This document shows, piece by piece, positions 1-8,387 of a stretch of DNA of 39,871 nucleotides. The translations under genes and the position numbers were made by a program. Positions within the stretch are counted from its first letter, which is position 1, and each line of letters starts with the position of its first letter. Source of the DNA: Candidatus Jordarchaeia archaeon (GTDB lineage: Archaea > Asgardarchaeota > Jordiarchaeia > Jordiarchaeales > Jordiarchaeaceae); assembly GCA_018383815.1 (NCBI GenBank), contig JAHAWU010000017.1:1-39871 (forward strand), written 5' to 3'. The notes below the pieces were generated by a model that worked only from the letters and a program-made list of their open reading frames with translations, did not search any database and was not told where the DNA came from.

Positions 1-52
1 GGTTCTCCAGGTTTTCTAGGTTTAAGTTTTGAATGACTTCTTCAGCTTTCAT
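1..52 (-). CDS. 5' end of an unidentified gene running off the left edge
   Basis: Reading leftward from an ATG whose first base is at 52 gives 17 open codons, MKAEEVIQNLNLENLEN, before the window ends. The leucine/asparagine spacing looks like an amphipathic helix. The fragment is too short to assign a family. No Shine-Dalgarno sequence is seen just upstream, so it would need to be leaderless. It may also be a chance frame. Confidence 0.35.
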   Translation of the reverse strand, partial: MKAEEVIQNLNLENLEN

Positions 53-457
53 AAAAATACATTGGCAGTACCTAACTTTGTAGTTTACCTAAATAACATA
101 CATATTACATTGCGCCATTTTTTTGGCACAATTAACTAGGCGTTACCTATTGTGTGCACGTTCGGAAAATATTCTAAGCGCCATGATGGGAGCCTGCTCA
201 CAGTTATTCCGCCAGTGAAAAGCGCCGAAATACGTTCTAGAAGGGAGGTTTGAGCCGAAAAAAATGTACAGCTCATGATAGGTGCCACTTAGTTAACAGT
301 GCTATTTTTTTAACTAATGCCGCCCTAGAATTTTAATGCTTCATCCTATTTTTAGATTAATTAAACCTTTTTCATCACTGAGCTTATTTGTATATAATGT
401 GGTGCTGAAAAATTCTTAAGGAGGCAATTGATTTAACTATCATAACTTTATTTGTTA
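53..457. other. Gene-free stretch upstream of topA
   Basis: About 400 bases without a convincing ORF on either strand. It is AT-rich with several T-runs. A TATA-like TATATAA lies near 391-397, and an AAGGAGG-like sequence near 418-424 is not followed by a usable start and open frame. I see no RNA gene or repeat here. Confidence 0.5.
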
Positions 458-458
458 A

Positions 459-483
459 CCCCCAAGGGGGAAGCTATATAAAA
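459..483 (+). promoter_or_regulatory. Candidate topA promoter with an abutting palindrome
   Basis: A perfect 12-bp palindrome CCCCCAAGGGGG (459-470) lies four bases upstream of a good archaeal TATA box TATATAAAA (475-483), where TFB would contact the BRE. Transcription would start near 505-510, giving a leader of about 50 nt to the topA ATG at 558. The palindrome could be an operator, since a dimer bound there would compete with TFB (inference). Confidence 0.5.
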
Positions 484-557
484 ATTTCAGTACATCAATG
501 ACTGTTTTCAATCCTCATCCTATTTGCTTGAGTCAATTAAATATGGCGTGAAGTGCG

Positions 558-2636
558 ATGAGCTATACCTTATTGATAACTGAGAAGCCGAATGCTGCCA
601 AACGAATTGCAGACGCATTAAATGAGAAGGGTACGCCTGTGAAACATGAAGAGCACGGTGTTACCTATTATGATGTTGTCAGGAATGGTGAAAGAATCAG
701 AGTGGTGCCTGCTATTGGGCATCTCTATTCAGTTGCTCAAGAAGGGAAGGGTTGGACATACCCCATATTTCAAACAAAATGGGTTCCCTCATATATTGCT
801 AACAAGCAATCAAGGAATACAGAGAACTTCATAAGGGTCATATCAAAACTTTCAAGGGACGCCAAAAATTTTATCTCTGCTACAGATTTTGATATAGAGG
901 GCAGTCAAATAGCTTATTGCGTATTAAAATACGCCTGCGGTGAATTAAGCCTCACTAGAGCTCAAAGAATGAAATTTTCAACATTAACTAATCGGGATAT
1001 AATTGAGGGGTTTAATTCATTATTGCCTACACTAGATTGGGAGTTAATAGAAGCGGGACGAACACGTCACGAGATAGATTGGATTTATGGCATTAACCTT
1101 TCTAGAGCCATGATACTATCTTTGAAGAAAGTTTCAGGGATGTATAAAGCTTTAAGCACTGGGCGTGTACAGGGCCCCACCTTAGCTTTCATAGCGGAGA
1201 GGGAGAAAAAAATTCGAAGTTTTGTTCCAAAGCCTTTCTGGATAATTAATGCAGTAGCTATAATAGATGGCAAAAAATATTCTCTCGAGTATTTTCAAAA
1301 AAAGATTTGGATAAAGAAGGAAGCAGAGAAGGTGATAAACGAGTGTAATAACAAAGTAGGAGTTGTTTCCCAAATTCAGACAAGAAAAACTTTGCACAAG
1401 CCTCCTGTACCCCTTGACATAGGCACTCTACAGTCAGAGGCGTATACTTACTTCAGATTTACACCCAGTCGTACTTTAAGAATCGCCGAACAATTGTATC
1501 TTGACGCATTGATTTCTTATCCTCGCTCCGGTAGCCAAAAATTTCCACCATCAATTGACTTACACGCCATTCTGAAATCGCTATCAAACATTGAGGAATA
1601 TTCTCAAATGGCTAGAGAGCTTCTGTCAAAGGAAAAACTGGTTCCCACTCAAGGCAAAAAGGAAGACTCAGCGCATCCACCAATTCACCCAACGGGGAAT
1701 TCGCCAGAAAAGAAACTAAAAGAGGATAATAGAAAAATATTTGATCTAGTGGTTCGAAGGTTTTTAGCAGTTTTTGGGGATCCTTCTATTCGAGAGAGTC
1801 TAAAAATAGAGATAACTGTTAATGGACATCTTTTTCATTTGCGTGGGAGTAGAATCTTGGCACAAGGCTGGCAGAAATACTATTCACCCTACATTAGAAG
1901 TGAAGAAACAATTTTGCCACAATTAAAAGAGGGGCAAAAAATTGAATTAGATTCAATAGAACTTGTTGATAAATACACTACGGCGCCTCCACGTTATAAT
2001 CCGAAAAGCGTTCTAATGTTGATGGAAAACCAACACATAGGCACCAAGGCCACAAGGGCAGAAATAATTGATACTTTATACAGTAGAGGCTACATTACGG
2101 GTGAAAGAATATTTATGACTCCACTTGGCTTTTCAGTAATAAACCTACTATCAAAGTATTGTCCTAAAGTTTTATCCGTAGAGCTTACCCGCGAACTGGA
2201 GCAGGAAATGGAGGAAATCGAGACAAACAAAAGGACGAGGCAAGAAGTAATCATTGACGCCGTGGAAAAACTCACTCCCATTTTAAAAGAGCTCAAACTA
2301 AAAGAGAAGATCATCGGTCAAGGGCTCTCCGAAGCGTTAGCCTCTTTAAGGAGAGAAAAAAGCACCATTGGCATGTGTCCTATTTGTAAGGAGGGCTCAC
2401 TTACCATAACGCATTCGAAAAAAACACGGAAAAGGTTTATAGGATGTTCCAATTACTGGACAAAAAAATGCAGCTTCAGCGTTCCAATACCTCAAGAGGG
2501 AGATATAGAAACTACTGGTGAAAATTGCCAATACTGCGGCTTTCCCATAGTTAGAATTAGGCGGCCTAGAAAGAAGCCTTGGAATATGTGTATTAATTGG
2601 CAGAATTGCCCCCGAGGAAAAAATAAAGTTCAATAA
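558..2636 (+). CDS. topA: DNA topoisomerase I (type IA, archaeal TopA)
   Basis: Relaxes negative supercoils by transient single-strand breakage. The N-terminal Toprim domain starts with LLITEKPNAAKRIADAL (residues 5-21). STGRVQGPTLAFIAERE (about 201-217) and ISYPRSGSQ (about 325), which carries the catalytic tyrosine, are type IA signatures. The C-terminus has Zn-ribbon repeats: CPIC...GCSNYWTKKC and CQYCG...CINWQNC. Its 692 residues are typical of archaeal TopA, and no helicase half is present, so it is not reverse gyrase. The ATG follows GTGAAGTG by two bases. A small Zn-protein gene follows after 14 bp, probably in the same operon. Identification is secure. Confidence 0.97.
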   Translation: MSYTLLITEKPNAAKRIADALNEKGTPVKHEEHGVTYYDVVRNGERIRVVPAIGHLYSVAQEGKGWTYPIFQTKWVPSYIANKQSRNTENFIRVISKLSRDAKNFISATDFDIEGSQIAYCVLKYACGELSLTRAQRMKFSTLTNRDIIEGFNSLLPTLDWELIEAGRTRHEIDWIYGINLSRAMILSLKKVSGMYKALSTGRVQGPTLAFIAEREKKIRSFVPKPFWIINAVAIIDGKKYSLEYFQKKIWIKKEAEKVINECNNKVGVVSQIQTRKTLHKPPVPLDIGTLQSEAYTYFRFTPSRTLRIAEQLYLDALISYPRSGSQKFPPSIDLHAILKSLSNIEEYSQMARELLSKEKLVPTQGKKEDSAHPPIHPTGNSPEKKLKEDNRKIFDLVVRRFLAVFGDPSIRESLKIEITVNGHLFHLRGSRILAQGWQKYYSPYIRSEETILPQLKEGQKIELDSIELVDKYTTAPPRYNPKSVLMLMENQHIGTKATRAEIIDTLYSRGYITGERIFMTPLGFSVINLLSKYCPKVLSVELTRELEQEMEEIETNKRTRQEVIIDAVEKLTPILKELKLKEKIIGQGLSEALASLRREKSTIGMCPICKEGSLTITHSKKTRKRFIGCSNYWTKKCSFSVPIPQEGDIETTGENCQYCGFPIVRIRRPRKKPWNMCINWQNCPRGKNKVQ

Positions 2637-2650
2637 GGAGGTGAGACTCA

Positions 2651-2869
2651 ATGAATTGCCTCATTTGTGGTGTTAATACAAATGAAGGATCCGATTACTG
2701 CGAGAATCACCTATCCGCCTACATTAACCTTAGAGAAGCATACAACGAGTGGAAAAAAGCCATGGATATTACTTGGCAAGAATATCTAAAGAAGGTAATA
2801 GAAAATGAAAATACTGGAGAGTGGGTTAGAGAACTCGCTATTCATCTGCTAAATGAAAATTTAGAATAA
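2651..2869 (+). CDS. Small zinc-finger-like protein of unknown function
   Basis: A 72-residue protein. Its N-terminus has a potential zinc site, C3-x2-C6 followed by C17-x2-H20 (CLICG and YCENHL). The rest looks helical and charged, with aromatic residues (YNEWKKAMDITWQEYL). It starts 14 bp after topA behind a strong AAGGAGGTGAG, so it is very likely translated and co-transcribed with topA. I do not recognise the family. A nucleic-acid-linked role is suggested only by the neighbour. Confidence 0.75.
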   Translation: MNCLICGVNTNEGSDYCENHLSAYINLREAYNEWKKAMDITWQEYLKKVIENENTGEWVRELAIHLLNENLE

Positions 2870-2958
2870 TTCTCCATATACTATGGGAAATTATTTAAGC
2901 TAGAACTGGCAAAAATTCTTAGCCCTTTTTAGTGCTTTTATTAAAAAGGTGCCTTATT

Positions 2959-3342
2959 ATGAAAAGACTTAAAATTAGTTTACCTACAGGTCTTTCACCT
3001 CTACTAGCTTTTGGTATTGTTCTAGCCGTGGTTCTTTTTGCTATGAGTGGCGGCGTTTTCTATTTAGTTAACAGTCCTTCATTTACTAATCCTTCAGGTA
3101 CCTCACTGGTGAATTCTAGCCTACAAGACCAGTATGGTATAGAAATGGTACTATCAATGGCGCTTATCTTCGTTGGTTTCGTTGGATTTCTGTTGATCTA
3201 TGAGTCCACAAAACATGTTTACAATGCTAGCTATGCTACAAAATTACTATGGCTAGGGATAGTAATGATAGCAATTTCGGTAATATTGTTGCATTGGATG
3301 ATGATATCGAAGGCTACTTGGTTATATCCTTGGGCTAGATAG
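2959..3342 (+). CDS. Three-TM membrane protein resembling OSTC / OST3-OST6 C-terminal region
   Basis: I prefer the ATG at 2959, seven bases after AAGGTG, over the ORF-track GTG at 2932; this gives 127 residues. Predicted TM segments lie at about 13-37, 62-80 and 95-116. The pattern matches eukaryotic OSTC/DC2 and the membrane part of OST3/OST6, from memory of those families. TM1 ends in SGGVFYLVNSPS (OSTC: TGGIIYDVIVEPPS). A QYGIE motif begins TM2 (OSTC: QYIMEG). Near the end, K118 and a tyrosine in LYPW echo the K-x-x-G-Y ending of OSTC. If correct, it would be an accessory subunit of the N-glycosylation oligosaccharyltransferase. No AglB/Stt3 gene is nearby. Gene reality is fairly sure; the family is a hypothesis. 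Confidence 0.8.
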   Translation: MKRLKISLPTGLSPLLAFGIVLAVVLFAMSGGVFYLVNSPSFTNPSGTSLVNSSLQDQYGIEMVLSMALIFVGFVGFLLIYESTKHVYNASYATKLLWLGIVMIAISVILLHWMMISKATWLYPWAR

Positions 3343-3372
3343 TTTAGGAAGAATAATTTTAAATACAGGCGG

Positions 3373-4056
3373 TTACCAGGGTTCCTTTTTGAGTTTTAAT
3401 TTATAGCCTATTATATTTGCAGTAAGATGTATTATTGGTGTGAAAACTAGTAACGCGATAATGATTTCTATTTTGGGGATGAATTCGATGAACGAGAGTG
3501 CTAATGCACCAACTATAAAGTCTAGCTGATCCAGTAATGGTGCAGGTTGTCCTCTCTCAAGACTAAGTCTTCTTTTCATGAATGAGCCTACCAAGTCGCC
3601 TAACAAGGCGCCAAAAGATAAAAGAAACCCGTGAAACACTGTGGGAGCCAATATTGACTTGGAATTTATTGGTAAACCCAATAGAATAAAGAATAATGGA
3701 GAAAAGGTTAACCATTGATAAATTAAAAAGTACAAAAGGTCATGAGAAGCACCCAAGTATGAGGCAAGATAAATCCATAATCCAATTGGCGCATTTGAGC
3801 CTAACCATGGTAGAGCTATTTTTTCTCCTGATAATAATTGTATAGCGCCTATTAATGTTCCAAATGCAGTTCCTCCTATAAGTCCACGGAATGTTTTTCC
3901 ATCTCCGAAAATACGCCTTCCGTCTATAAAGTTATGTCCAAAATCCAAAGGCTTATTCAGCCTGCTGCCTCTTCCAAAAACCACAGCAAGTCCATTTGAT
4001 GCATATGCGGGTAGAATAAACCAGAGGGCAAGGATAATAGCGGGTAAAATGTCCAT
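3373..4056 (-). CDS. carS: CDP-archaeol synthase (CarS)
   Basis: Transfers CMP from CTP to digeranylgeranylglyceryl phosphate, giving the CDP-activated precursor of archaeal ether lipids. The 227-residue protein has about five hydrophobic segments and the family signature RRIFGDGKTFRGLIGG (about 47-62). A second polar cluster, GALLGDLVGSFMKRRLSLERG (about 149-169), precedes LLDQLDFIVGA, as in other CarS/DUF46 proteins. It lies 82 bp downstream of radB on the same strand. A GGAGGT sits 11 bases before the ATG, a somewhat long spacing. Identification is firm. Confidence 0.93.
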   Translation of the reverse strand: MDILPAIILALWFILPAYASNGLAVVFGRGSRLNKPLDFGHNFIDGRRIFGDGKTFRGLIGGTAFGTLIGAIQLLSGEKIALPWLGSNAPIGLWIYLASYLGASHDLLYFLIYQWLTFSPLFFILLGLPINSKSILAPTVFHGFLLSFGALLGDLVGSFMKRRLSLERGQPAPLLDQLDFIVGALALSFIEFIPKIEIIIALLVFTPIIHLTANIIGYKLKLKKEPW

Positions 4057-4138
4057 ACTCTTGTTATACCTCCAATGAATAATAAGTCTATTACTGTCAC
4101 ACTTAATAATTTTGTTATGCAGCCGTACCAGCCAACTG

Positions 4139-4837
4139 TCAATGTAGCCCTTTTTTTGTCAATAAAACATTAATCATTTTTTCTGTACGGTCTTCAAAAT
4201 TTTTAAGTATAGTTATGCGCCTTACCCCCATCTCGAAGTGTTCCATTTTTAAATCTAACGAAGACCAATATGATAATATAGTTCCACCCGCGGGTTTGTT
4301 TTGATAACCATTTTCTTGAGTAACTGCTGAAACTTGATTTGTCATAATAACCGCTATGTTGTGATTGCTTGCTAAATTTAGTAGTACTGCCATTTGCCTA
4401 TTAAGCTCACGATTTAGGGCAACGTTTTTTAGAAGAGTCCCCAACTCAACTCTGTAAAGTCTTGTTGCAGTGTCAAGGACTATCAGCTTCACCCCTCTAA
4501 CTATAAATGATTCCATCTTATCAATCAAAGTGGATTGTTCAGCAAAAGATTGGGGCCTTATAATTAATAGAGCTTGTAAAAGATCCTTAGAATCAGCCAT
4601 TTGCAATATCCTACTAGGATGGACACCCTTTTCAGTATCTATATAAATTGTTTTCATACCTTTTCTTAAAGTATTTAATGTGCACTGAAGTGCAAGAGTA
4701 GTTTTTCCAGTCGCAGAGGCTCCAAAAATATGAGTTATTACGCCAAAAGGTATCCCCCCACCAAGCATATTGTCAAGAGATGGTATATTTGTAGGGATTC
4801 TCTGATAATCATTATTTTTTCTTTTTTCCGGAGCCAT
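4139..4837 (-). CDS. radB: DNA repair and recombination protein RadB
   Basis: A RecA-superfamily ATPase and paralogue of archaeal RadA that assists homologous recombination. Its 232 residues have the short RadB layout with no N-terminal HhH domain. Walker A is GASATGKTTL (about 39-48), Walker B is LIVLDTATRLY (about 118-128), and the L2-like region contains MTNQVSAVTQENGY. SLDNMLGGGIP before Walker A is typical. The C-terminus is basic. It runs ahead of carS on the minus strand. RadB is best known from Euryarchaeota, so its presence bears on lineage. Confidence 0.93.
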   Translation of the reverse strand: MAPEKRKNNDYQRIPTNIPSLDNMLGGGIPFGVITHIFGASATGKTTLALQCTLNTLRKGMKTIYIDTEKGVHPSRILQMADSKDLLQALLIIRPQSFAEQSTLIDKMESFIVRGVKLIVLDTATRLYRVELGTLLKNVALNRELNRQMAVLLNLASNHNIAVIMTNQVSAVTQENGYQNKPAGGTILSYWSSLDLKMEHFEMGVRRITILKNFEDRTEKMINVLLTKKGLH

Positions 4838-5252
4838 TCTTAACTCATCTTCTCCAATTCTACCAAATAATCTCTAGAAGTGCTTAATAAAATCTATTAA
4901 TTAATTTAGTTTTATACTAAATTGTATTCAAACTTGTGAATGTTAAATTGGCACAGAAAAGAAGAATAGAGCAAGTATTGGGTAGACGAACCGTTAACTG
5001 TAGAACTAGGCTTAAAGCTGATACACAAGGAGAGGGCCTTTAACAATAAGTAGTTGCAGATTTCTATTGAACTTACCTTTTTTGAATCTATTTTTGGACA
5101 ATTTAGTTTTGTTTAATTTATATTTGGTTTTAAAATTGTTTGGTTTAAATACCTTTTTGGAAACAATGGAGATGTGAATAAATTGTAACATATAAAATTA
5201 GAACTTAACCGAATACTCACAATATTATGTTGGAATAGATTTTTACCATGTT
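4838..5252. other. Gene-free stretch between radB and the TPR gene
   Basis: This holds the divergent upstream regions of radB and the TPR gene. A 35-codon frame, GTG at 4936 to TAA at 5043, encodes an Arg/Lys-rich peptide (starts VNVKLAQKRRIEQV). A TATA-like TTATACTA (4912-4919) lies about 20 bases upstream, as for a leaderless transcript. I do not recognise it and give it about 0.2 of being a gene. A TTTAAATA lies near 5145. Confidence 0.4.
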
Positions 5253-6044
5253 ATGGGTTGTGTGTCTATGGTAATGAAGTTATTTAAGTATGCAATGAAG
5301 AATAGCATAATGGGGAACTACACCGAAGCAATTGAATATTACCAGAAGTTTATTAATGAAGCTTCCAAACATTATATTGACTTGAGGTCAGGTTGCAAGA
5401 TTTTGAAGCCTGATGAGGAAGAAGCGGCAATAAATTTAGTTAATGCCTTATGCAACTTGGGGAACCTGTACAAGTTTCTAGGTAAAACAAGTGAAGCTCT
5501 CAAATGTTTTGATGAAGCATTAAAACTTCAACCTGAAGACCCGTTAGCACTACGCGAAATGGGGGAAATATACCATAAAACAGGCGAATACGAAAAGGCT
5601 CTCGAATGTTTAAATAGGTGTGTAGAGCTTGACCCGAGAGACTGCCATGCTTGGATTACTCTTGGAATAATATACGAAGCCATGGATAAACTTGATGACT
5701 CTATAGTATGTTATCAAAATGCCATAAATTCAAATCCCAAAAACGGAATTGCTTGGTATAATCTAGGTGTGATTTATGATAAGCTAACTAAGGGAGAAAA
5801 GGCCTTGGAATGCTACCAAAACTCAATAAAAAGCGATCCAGAAAACAAGTGTGCATGGGTTAATCTAGGCAACTATTACATGAAACATTTGAATCCAGAA
5901 AAGGCAATTCCTTACTATGAAAAGGCAATACAAATAGATCCCTACTATGAAAAAGCTTGGCAATACTTAGGTATCTGTTATGAGCTTCTGCGGGATCGAA
6001 AATCCACAGACAGATATTATAGAGAACTAGAGGGCCGCCAATAA
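5253..6044 (+). CDS. Tetratricopeptide-repeat (TPR) protein
   Basis: A 263-residue protein made almost entirely of TPRs: a partial repeat at about 14-35, then six near-regular 34-residue repeats from about 65 to the end. Each has W/A-x-x-L/M-G-x-x-Y and A-x-x-x-Y/F-x-x-A/S-I/L positions and ends in D/N-P (for example LGVIYDKLTKGEKALECYQ). TPRs are protein-interaction scaffolds. There is no signal peptide, TM segment or catalytic domain, so it is cytosolic with unknown partners. The start is uncertain among ATGs at 5253, 5268 and 5274, and no clear ribosome-binding site decides it. It appears monocistronic. Confidence 0.85.
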   Translation: MGCVSMVMKLFKYAMKNSIMGNYTEAIEYYQKFINEASKHYIDLRSGCKILKPDEEEAAINLVNALCNLGNLYKFLGKTSEALKCFDEALKLQPEDPLALREMGEIYHKTGEYEKALECLNRCVELDPRDCHAWITLGIIYEAMDKLDDSIVCYQNAINSNPKNGIAWYNLGVIYDKLTKGEKALECYQNSIKSDPENKCAWVNLGNYYMKHLNPEKAIPYYEKAIQIDPYYEKAWQYLGICYELLRDRKSTDRYYRELEGRQ

Positions 6045-6269
6045 ACGTAACGGTTTTTTCCTCTGAAGATAATAAAAATTAGGCACGCGTACATTATTTA
6101 AATATTAAAAATTGGAGGAGATGGGGATAGCCAGTGCCTTTTTAGGAAACAAATCTTTCACCGAACCAGAAAAGAAGCTATTAGCAAACCGACGATGCTC
6201 TCCTTCTCATTTACCCCGTAAAACATATTTCTAAAATAAAAGGTAACTCATAGCCATTTAAACATTTTA
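6045..6269. other. Intergenic region upstream of the MITE
   Basis: Mostly featureless AT-rich sequence. A 37-codon frame (ATG 6121 to TAA 6234) begins MGIASAFLGNKSF. A TTTAAATA box (6097-6104) lies about 20 bases upstream, compatible with a leaderless transcript; GGAGGAG directly abuts the ATG, too close to work as a normal Shine-Dalgarno. I do not recognise it and rate it 0.2 as a gene. Confidence 0.35.
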
Positions 6270-6277
6270 TTTCTAGG

Positions 6278-6415
6278 TGCTGTGTTGCATAATTTTACTT
6301 TTTTAAGTAGGTTTATTAGGTTGTTGAAAATTTTTCAAATTAACAATGTAAAATTATAAAAAATTCATTAGAATATATAAAGAAATTGAAAAAATGAAAA
6401 TTGTACAACACAGCA
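6278..6415. mobile_element. 138-bp MITE with IS6-like inverted ends and 8-bp target duplication
   Basis: The ends are inverted copies: left TGCTGTGTTGCATAATTTT; right, read inward from the other strand, TGCTGTGTTGTACAATTTT. That is 17 of 19 identical, with the outer 10 perfect. The same octamer TTTCTAGG flanks both sides (6270-6277 and 6416-6423), a textbook target-site duplication. The interior is non-coding and AT-rich, with a central palindrome TTGAAAATTTTTCAA. The end sequence resembles IS6-family termini (CTGTTGCAAA type), and that family makes 8-bp duplications. The element needs a transposase in trans. It also carries ATATATAA (about 6373-6380), a possible promoter for the M24 gene just downstream. 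Confidence 0.8.
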
Positions 6416-6475
6416 TTTCTAGGCATCATTTTTATCAACCTCCACTCATACATTATGCTTACTGAGGTGAAAAAA

Positions 6476-7648
6476 TTGAGTGCACCAGTTAGTATAAATT
6501 TTGAGGGAAGATTGAAAAAAGTTAGGGCAAAAATGGAGGAAGAAAAAATTGATGTCATAATTGGAACTCGTCTTCGAAGTCTTGGATATTTCAGTGGGGC
6601 GTTCATTCCGTGGAGAAGTGCGATAGTTATTCCTATGGATGGGGAACCGGAAATATTTACTCTACTACTTGATGTAGAACGAGTGAAGGACGATAGTTGG
6701 ATTAAAAATGTCAAAATTTGGGGGCCTGCTGAGGGTATGTACCTTGAGCCCCAAATCGTTGAGTCAATTAAGAAACTTGGTTATGAGAAGGGCAGAATAG
6801 GTGTTGAGTATGGGCAGGAAATGATTTTGGCATCTGGACACATACTAGCGGCTGAGTATGACAAACTGAAAAGTATGTTACCAGAAGCCGAATTCAAAAA
6901 CGCAACACCAATAATAGACTATATCACAAGCATTAAAGAACCAGAGGAAATTAAACTCTTAAAAAGAGCCTCCGAAATTACAGATGTAGGTCAGAAGGCA
7001 GTAAAAGAAGAATTCTGCGTTGGTATGACTGAAACGGAAGTAGCAGGTATAGCTGAGTACGCTATGAGGAAAGCTGGAAGCGATTGGGCATGGACACTTA
7101 CAGGTGGACAAGAGATAGCATCCGGCTACAGAACTGCTTATGCTATGGGTGGTTGCACACCTGCCACTACAAAAATAATTCAGCCTGGGGATAATGTACT
7201 TGTTGATTTACACGCAATGTACCAATTGTATTATGGCGACCTGTCCCACAACTACTTTGTAGATCAACCTACAAAAGATCAGAAAAAACTTGCAGAAGCA
7301 TATACAGAAATAAGTTACGCTCTCATTGATTCGATGCAAGCAGGGGCAAATCGGGGCGAGATTGCAACAAACCTAGTAAAAATAGCCGCAAAGCATGGTT
7401 ATGAAAACGACATATTATTTGCTTTTTCGCATGGTATCGGAGGTGTGGGCAACGAGTCTTACCCGATTATTGTTAACTTGAAGCCTTGGAGCGAGATGGA
7501 ACTAGAACCAAATATGGTCGAGATAGCGGCAGTGGTTCTAAATAAACCCGGTGTTGGTGGATTTCGACTGGAGAGGCCCGTTTGGATAAAGGAGAAAGGC
7601 AACGAAGTTCTGCCAAAGACGCCAATAGAACCCGAAATAGTTGGCTAA
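6476..7648 (+). CDS. M24-family (Xaa-Pro type) metallopeptidase
   Basis: A creatinase-fold peptidase with an N-terminal creatinase-like domain (about 1-130) and a C-terminal pita-bread domain. Likely metal ligands are visible in order: VDLHA (Asp), YYGDLSHNY (Asp), FSHGIGG (His), MVEIAA (Glu) and RLERPVW (Glu), so the site looks intact. I use the TTG at 6476, six bases after GAGGTG, rather than the ORF-track start at 6401. The latter lies inside the MITE inverted repeat and would add 25 residues encoded by the element and its junction. The exact substrate (X-Pro dipeptide or related amidohydrolase) cannot be told. Confidence 0.88.
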   Translation: MSAPVSINFEGRLKKVRAKMEEEKIDVIIGTRLRSLGYFSGAFIPWRSAIVIPMDGEPEIFTLLLDVERVKDDSWIKNVKIWGPAEGMYLEPQIVESIKKLGYEKGRIGVEYGQEMILASGHILAAEYDKLKSMLPEAEFKNATPIIDYITSIKEPEEIKLLKRASEITDVGQKAVKEEFCVGMTETEVAGIAEYAMRKAGSDWAWTLTGGQEIASGYRTAYAMGGCTPATTKIIQPGDNVLVDLHAMYQLYYGDLSHNYFVDQPTKDQKKLAEAYTEISYALIDSMQAGANRGEIATNLVKIAAKHGYENDILFAFSHGIGGVGNESYPIIVNLKPWSEMELEPNMVEIAAVVLNKPGVGGFRLERPVWIKEKGNEVLPKTPIEPEIVG

Positions 7649-8354
7649 ATACCTCCTAAACGTTACGACGCTTAATCACCTGAATTTATTCTCCTTTTCT
7701 AAAATTTTATGTTAATCCCTCATAGGCTTCGCATCTTGGAGAAAGGTTGAAATTTTTCATACTTTTTAAGGCACACTTAATTAAAAATGGCTTAATTTTT
7801 CTCATTCAATGAGTTTACTTACCATATAAAATGTTATCTCTAAAATAAGTACCTACCTGATAAATTTTACTTTCTTTTTCTCCTTTTTCGTCTCTGTCTC
7901 CGCAGTCTTTTTTTCTTCCATTTTTCCCTCATATGATGGCACACTCAGAATAAACCTCGTAATCGGTGAATAGCTTAAGTGAATTAATTAGACTAAACAG
8001 TCCTAATAAATATTTTTTCTCTTAATATCCAATAGTATTTCAGGAATATTTTCCTACATCCGCTCCCAAAGAGCGTGCTTTTCATCAAAAGGCTTTATTT
8101 AATATCCCTAGTTGTTAAATGGGCTTTACAGAAGATGCTGTGTGCATGAATCCCCCTTTTATTTAAGTGAGTACCAAATACTATTTTTTTCAACTTCCCT
8201 CAATTTTTCTTTTTTCCCCAAAAGAGGTCTTTACCGCTTTTTTGTGAATTGTGCTGCTTCAGTCATCAGTAACTATTCTGTTGTAGTTCAACTAAGACCT
8301 CTAAATATGTTAAAGCGCCTTTTACAATAAACTTTTTATTATTCATAATTTACA
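7649..8354. other. Gene-free stretch of about 700 bp
   Basis: No convincing gene. The 72-codon ORF-track entry at 8112-8330 looks random, rich in Phe, Ser and Cys. A pyrimidine-rich tract at 7870-7930 reads on the minus strand as a 22-codon Lys/Glu-rich frame (start 7921, stop 7853) behind GAGGG; I rate it 0.2 as a microprotein gene. A 9-bp inverted repeat AGAGGTCTT / AAGACCTCT (8224-8232 and 8294-8302) has no obvious role. Confidence 0.4.
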
Positions 8355-8363
8355 TATTATATA
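8355..8363 (+). promoter_or_regulatory. Candidate TATA box of the acyl-CoA synthetase gene
   Basis: ATTATATAA lies about 30 bases before the TTG start at 8388. A Shine-Dalgarno GGGAGGA (8374-8380) sits between them, so any leader would be very short. Confidence 0.4.
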
Positions 8364-8387
8364 AACTCTTTATGGGAGGAATGAGAG

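Noticed and set aside
6401-6475. Upstream start of the M24 peptidase given by the ORF track
   Set aside because: The first codons lie in the MITE inverted repeat; the TTG at 6476 has an ideal GAGGTG and matches the family's N-terminus.
8112-8330. 72-codon ORF before the acyl-CoA synthetase
   Set aside because: Random-looking composition, no ribosome-binding site, no recognisable motif.
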